Source: Schoenoplectus triqueter
Taxonomy: Eukaryota > Streptophyta > Magnoliopsida > Poales > Cyperaceae
Assembly (NCBI GenBank): GCA_964058805.1
Contig: CAXKVV010000326.1
Span: 1-36,073 of the forward strand
Direction: 5' to 3'
DNA: 36,073 nucleotides
Numbering within the stretch: position 1 is the first letter of the stretch; the number at the start of each line of letters is the position of its first letter. The translations under genes and the position numbers were made by a program. This document shows, one piece after another, positions 33,011 through 36,073 of this stretch. The notes under the pieces were generated by a model that was not told where the DNA came from, made no database searches, and saw only the letters and a program-made list of their open reading frames with translations.

Positions 33011-35079
33011 ATGGGGAATTGCGCCGCCGCCAGGCTAGCTGGTGCGGGTCTGGGCCTGGGCTGCTCCGACTCTGACGACCCGGTATCTCTCTGCCGTGAA
33101 CGCAAGCGTCTCATCAAATCTGCTGTGGCGCACCGCCGTGCGCTCTCTTCTGCACACGCCGACTACATAGACTCTCTCCACGCCGTGGCTACTGCTCTTG
33201 ATCTCTTCATCCTTCGCCATTCGGCTCCTGCTCCCATTCTGATCACTCTCCCACCTTCTTCTCCCACAAAGATTGAATCTTTAACTTTTCACAACGAAGA
33301 AGCACAGAAGGTTAAGGAGGTGGCGATAGAAGAGAGAGACGAGCATGTTAAGGAGGTGGAGGTGAAACAGGAGCCAGAAATGGGGTGTGGTTATAATTTT
33401 TTCGAGGAAGAGGGTGAAATGACGATGCCATCCCCTCCTCCTGCTCCTACCGGCACAAACTGGTTTGAAGGGTGGGATTTTTTCAACCCGTTTTATGGGT
33501 TTCCAACGAGTGTGCAAACAGGCATGCAGACAGATGCTGGGTTTTGCAAAGGGTCAAATGAAGAAGAAGAGGAGGCGCTGAGAATGGTGAGAGAGAAAGA
33601 GGGGATTCCGGAACTTGAGGAAGCTGAGCCAGTGGCTCTGGAGGCAGAAATGAACAAGAAAGTTGTGGGCTTTGAAGAGGAGAAGGCAACAGGGGCGCCA
33701 GAGTGTTGTAATGGTGGAGCAGTGGAGGAAAAAGCACTGGAGGTCAGTGAACTCTCCATTAATGGAAGAGAGCTCCTTGAAGCACTCAAAGATGTGTGCG
33801 ATTTGTTCTTTCGTGCCTACAGTTCGGGGAAGGATATCTCCCGTATGCTTGAGGTTTCTAGGAAAGAGCCTCTTTCTGGGATTGATGATGCGAGAGGTGC
33901 GTTGTTTCTTTTGTTTTGGAATTGTTTTTTGTGCTGGTTCATTGAGTTTTGGTTTGTTCCTTTGGATTGCTAATGTCAGAGATAAATTACCAGAGCTTTG
34001 TTCACAAGGAGAGGTAAAATGAACAGCTATTTATTTAACAACCTCAGATGTGTTGTTGATTCTGTAATTTCTATTTCATAAAGATAAGTAACTTTTTTTG
34101 ATTTGAAGATAACATTCACCTAAGATAGGTTTTTCATGCCTTTCTACTAGCGTTTCTGCTCCTCGCGCACGATGGTGTCTCGTCTCGGAGTAAAAAAAAT
34201 ACTTTTTACTCTTTCTCTCTGCTCTAGATGGCCAAATCGGAATAAAATCATGATTATCATGGGGGCTCAGTTATACTTTTCAGAAATACATACCTTTCTG
34301 GGAAACAAACATTACTTTTGATCATTACCGCCCCATTTTGCAGTGTTATTTTCCTTCATTCTTTTGAAGTACTCTTGAGCTTGTAATTTCCGCATAAAAC
34401 ACAGATTGCCATTTTTTGAGGTTTACAAATTTTCAGTTCTAGTTCTTTTCCAAAAATAAATGAACAAAAGGTTTTCATTTTTAAGTTTATTGATGTACAT
34501 GTGTTGGGGATAAAAGGCGTCTATTGCATCCTTTGATAAACCAAATTAGATGACAAATTTGTTTTTTTTTGTTGAGGTATGGGAAAGTTGCTGGTCCACA
34601 GGAAGAGAGCCTGTGGTTAAAAAAGAAGTGCATTGCATTTGACTACTAACTGACAAAAAACATCTCATTCCCCAAGTGCTTTTTCTTTGCAGTGCTTCTT
34701 AGCACCTTATTAGCAAATGGGAGTTACAAAAGATAAAAAAAGTAAAACCTTGCAACATATGTCTGGTGCCTATCCAATGGATCCTTTCTTTTATCACAGT
34801 CCGACTTGTATTAAGAAATAGTGAAAAATAATAACATTTGACTGATAATACTTTTAACCATGTCTAGAAAGCCAATCAAAAGTGATGAAGATAACATGGC
34901 ATCGGTCGCCATCTTCATTGTCCTCATCGTCTTACAGGAGTCACAGTTCATCCTGGACTGACAGTAATTCTAGGAGTGACATATTTGATGAGTATGGTTT
35001 GGGTATGACTTCTGGGTCCCACTCGCAGACACTGGGGAGACTTTATGCTTGGGAAAAGAAACTTTATGATGAAGTAAAG
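33011..35079 (+). CDS. DUF630/DUF632 protein, NRG2-like, 5' part
   Basis: Exon 1 (33011-33896) and exon 2 (34868-35079) join in frame (G plus AA gives Glu) to give 366 residues; the rest lies beyond the right edge. The N-terminus MGNCAAARLAG has Gly2 and Cys4, suiting myristoylation and palmitoylation and hence membrane attachment. DUF630 covers about 1-65 (CRERKRLIKSAVAHRRALS...HADYIDSL). A variable acidic and proline-rich middle contains WFEGWDFFNPF (151-161), a typical family landmark. DUF632 begins near 252 (GRELLEALKDVCDLFFRAYS) and continues through KITWHRSPSSLSSSS and LGRLYAWEKKLYDEVK. In Arabidopsis a member (NRG2) takes part in nitrate signalling; others have other or unknown roles, so function here is inferred only by family. 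The start is the first Met and matches the family. The family is usually 600-800 residues, so about half is seen. Confidence 0.93.
33897..34867 (+). other. Intron 1 of the DUF630/632 gene
   Basis: GT at 33897-33898 and AG at 34866-34867. Length 971 bp. Reading frames that run past 33896 are read-through of the intron. Confidence 0.85.
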
Positions 35080-36073
35080 GTAACTTTTTAGTTTGTGGCT
35101 TTTTTATTTTTCTTGTTCGTTTGCTATTTAATGAGATTTATATGTATGGATCAAGGCTTAAATTCAGTAAACTAACATTGTGTTAATTATACACAGTAAT
35201 ACAATACTATTGTGGTTCAATGGTAATTGCATTTATGTTCTGCATGTACTACCTACAATTGGATTGCGCAAGGAATAGTGCAAACATAGGGGAATTGAGG
35301 ATAGAGAAAAATAGTGATTTTTAGTTTAACGTGAGAATAGTGAAAATATGGTGTTACTCTGAGCGGTAGATATGTTGTTTGGATTGTATGTTAGGAACAA
35401 TGATGAAAGATTGAGAACAACAACTATTCTAACTCTCACTTGGAACATCAAAATAGTAGTTATTCTTACCGTCCAGGAACAATATTTTTGCGTTTGAATG
35501 CTCCCGTGCTATTCTTATTCTGAAAACAACAACTATCTACTATTCTTGCTACTTCTAAACATGTGATAGTCATAGGTTGTTTCTTTGCTGTCATGATGGG
35601 GCTAGACCATGAATTGCATATGCAAGTTGCTATTACTGTACAAGTTGGTTGCTGGACGAAATTTCCTGTATATTTCCCGTTTTGCTTTTGTTCATGTGCT
35701 TGCATGTCAAATTGAGGTTTAAGTTTATTGGATTTATTATCACTCTTCAACTTGATCGATGCAAACTTGTTATCAATTGTCCTTGAATGTTTTCCATTTC
35801 TTTTTCTGAACAGCACAATTCCGCTTCTATCTTTACCAAATTCTGATCGATCCCTTTATTGCAATTTTGTTGGCCATTTGATTTACTTCACTACTTGCAA
35901 CTAGCACCTGACAATAATTTTAGTATGGACAAATTTGCACAACCGGAATTTGATGCATTTCCATAAAGAAGGCCTCGTGAGACATATCCAACGAAGTCCT
36001 CCTAAGGCATCAATACGCAATGATATTCTAAGTTGTTCTGAAAACACAAGAAGAGGAAGAGATCAATCGAGAC
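35080..36073 (+). other. Intron 2 of the DUF630/632 gene, open at the right edge
   Basis: The donor GT follows DEVK at 35079. The next expected exon (a DUF632 segment rich in K-K-C-x-x-L-R-N) was not found before the window ends, so the intron is at least 994 bp. Confidence 0.7.

Noticed and set aside
33483..33789. Two minus-strand ORFs opposite exon 1 of the DUF630/632 gene
   Set aside because: They are shadows of the coding exon in opposite frames, with no independent support.
33978..34011. Possible small exon (AGATAAATTACC...GGAGAG/GTAAAA)
   Set aside because: Inclusion would break the frame into the next exon, whereas joining 33896 to 34868 directly keeps it.

Overview
The window looks like nuclear DNA of a flowering plant, most likely a eudicot. 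Genes are split by GT-AG introns, intergenic DNA is very AT-rich with microsatellites, and DNA-transposon relics are dense. Species cannot be named from the sequence. No tRNA, rRNA, CRISPR array or bacterial-type operon was seen.

Layout. (1) About 443-893, minus strand: two adjacent exons of a MATE/DETOXIFICATION multidrug transporter; no other exon is visible, so it is either cut by the window edge or a gene remnant. (2) 2409-6005: a full-length but decayed Mutator-like transposon (MULE) with ~195-bp terminal inverted repeats, a perfect 9-bp target duplication and a transposase riddled with stops. (3) 6-13 kb: no convincing gene; an orphan promoter-like TATA/CT block at 6.1 kb, inverted-repeat MITEs and two elements with 8-bp target duplications (10.3 and 12.4 kb). 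(4) 13.08-16.6 kb, plus strand: a complete clade-D protein phosphatase 2C gene, four coding exons, 385 residues, with a spliced 5' leader carrying upstream AUGs. (5) 16.7-32.5 kb: a gene-poor accessory stretch made of small inverted-repeat elements, two of which (20.3-20.8 kb and 28.3-28.6 kb) form one family with internal arrays of a GC-rich CACTGCCAGTG-type palindrome, plus hAT-like elements built from GGACCG or CCGACC repeats. (6) 33,011 to beyond the right edge, plus strand: the first two coding exons (366 residues) of a DUF630/DUF632 protein of the NRG2-like family.

The three real genes are unrelated neighbours, as is usual in plants, and nothing suggests joint regulation. The most interesting content is the transposon set. 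The palindrome-array family has clear boundaries: CAG...CTG ends, AT-rich inverted repeats and 9-bp flanking duplications. The nearby MULE also has CAG...CTG ends, a 9-bp duplication and GC-rich palindromes just inside its ends. This suggests a shared architecture, and perhaps MULE-type mobilisation, of small elements that carry palindrome arrays.
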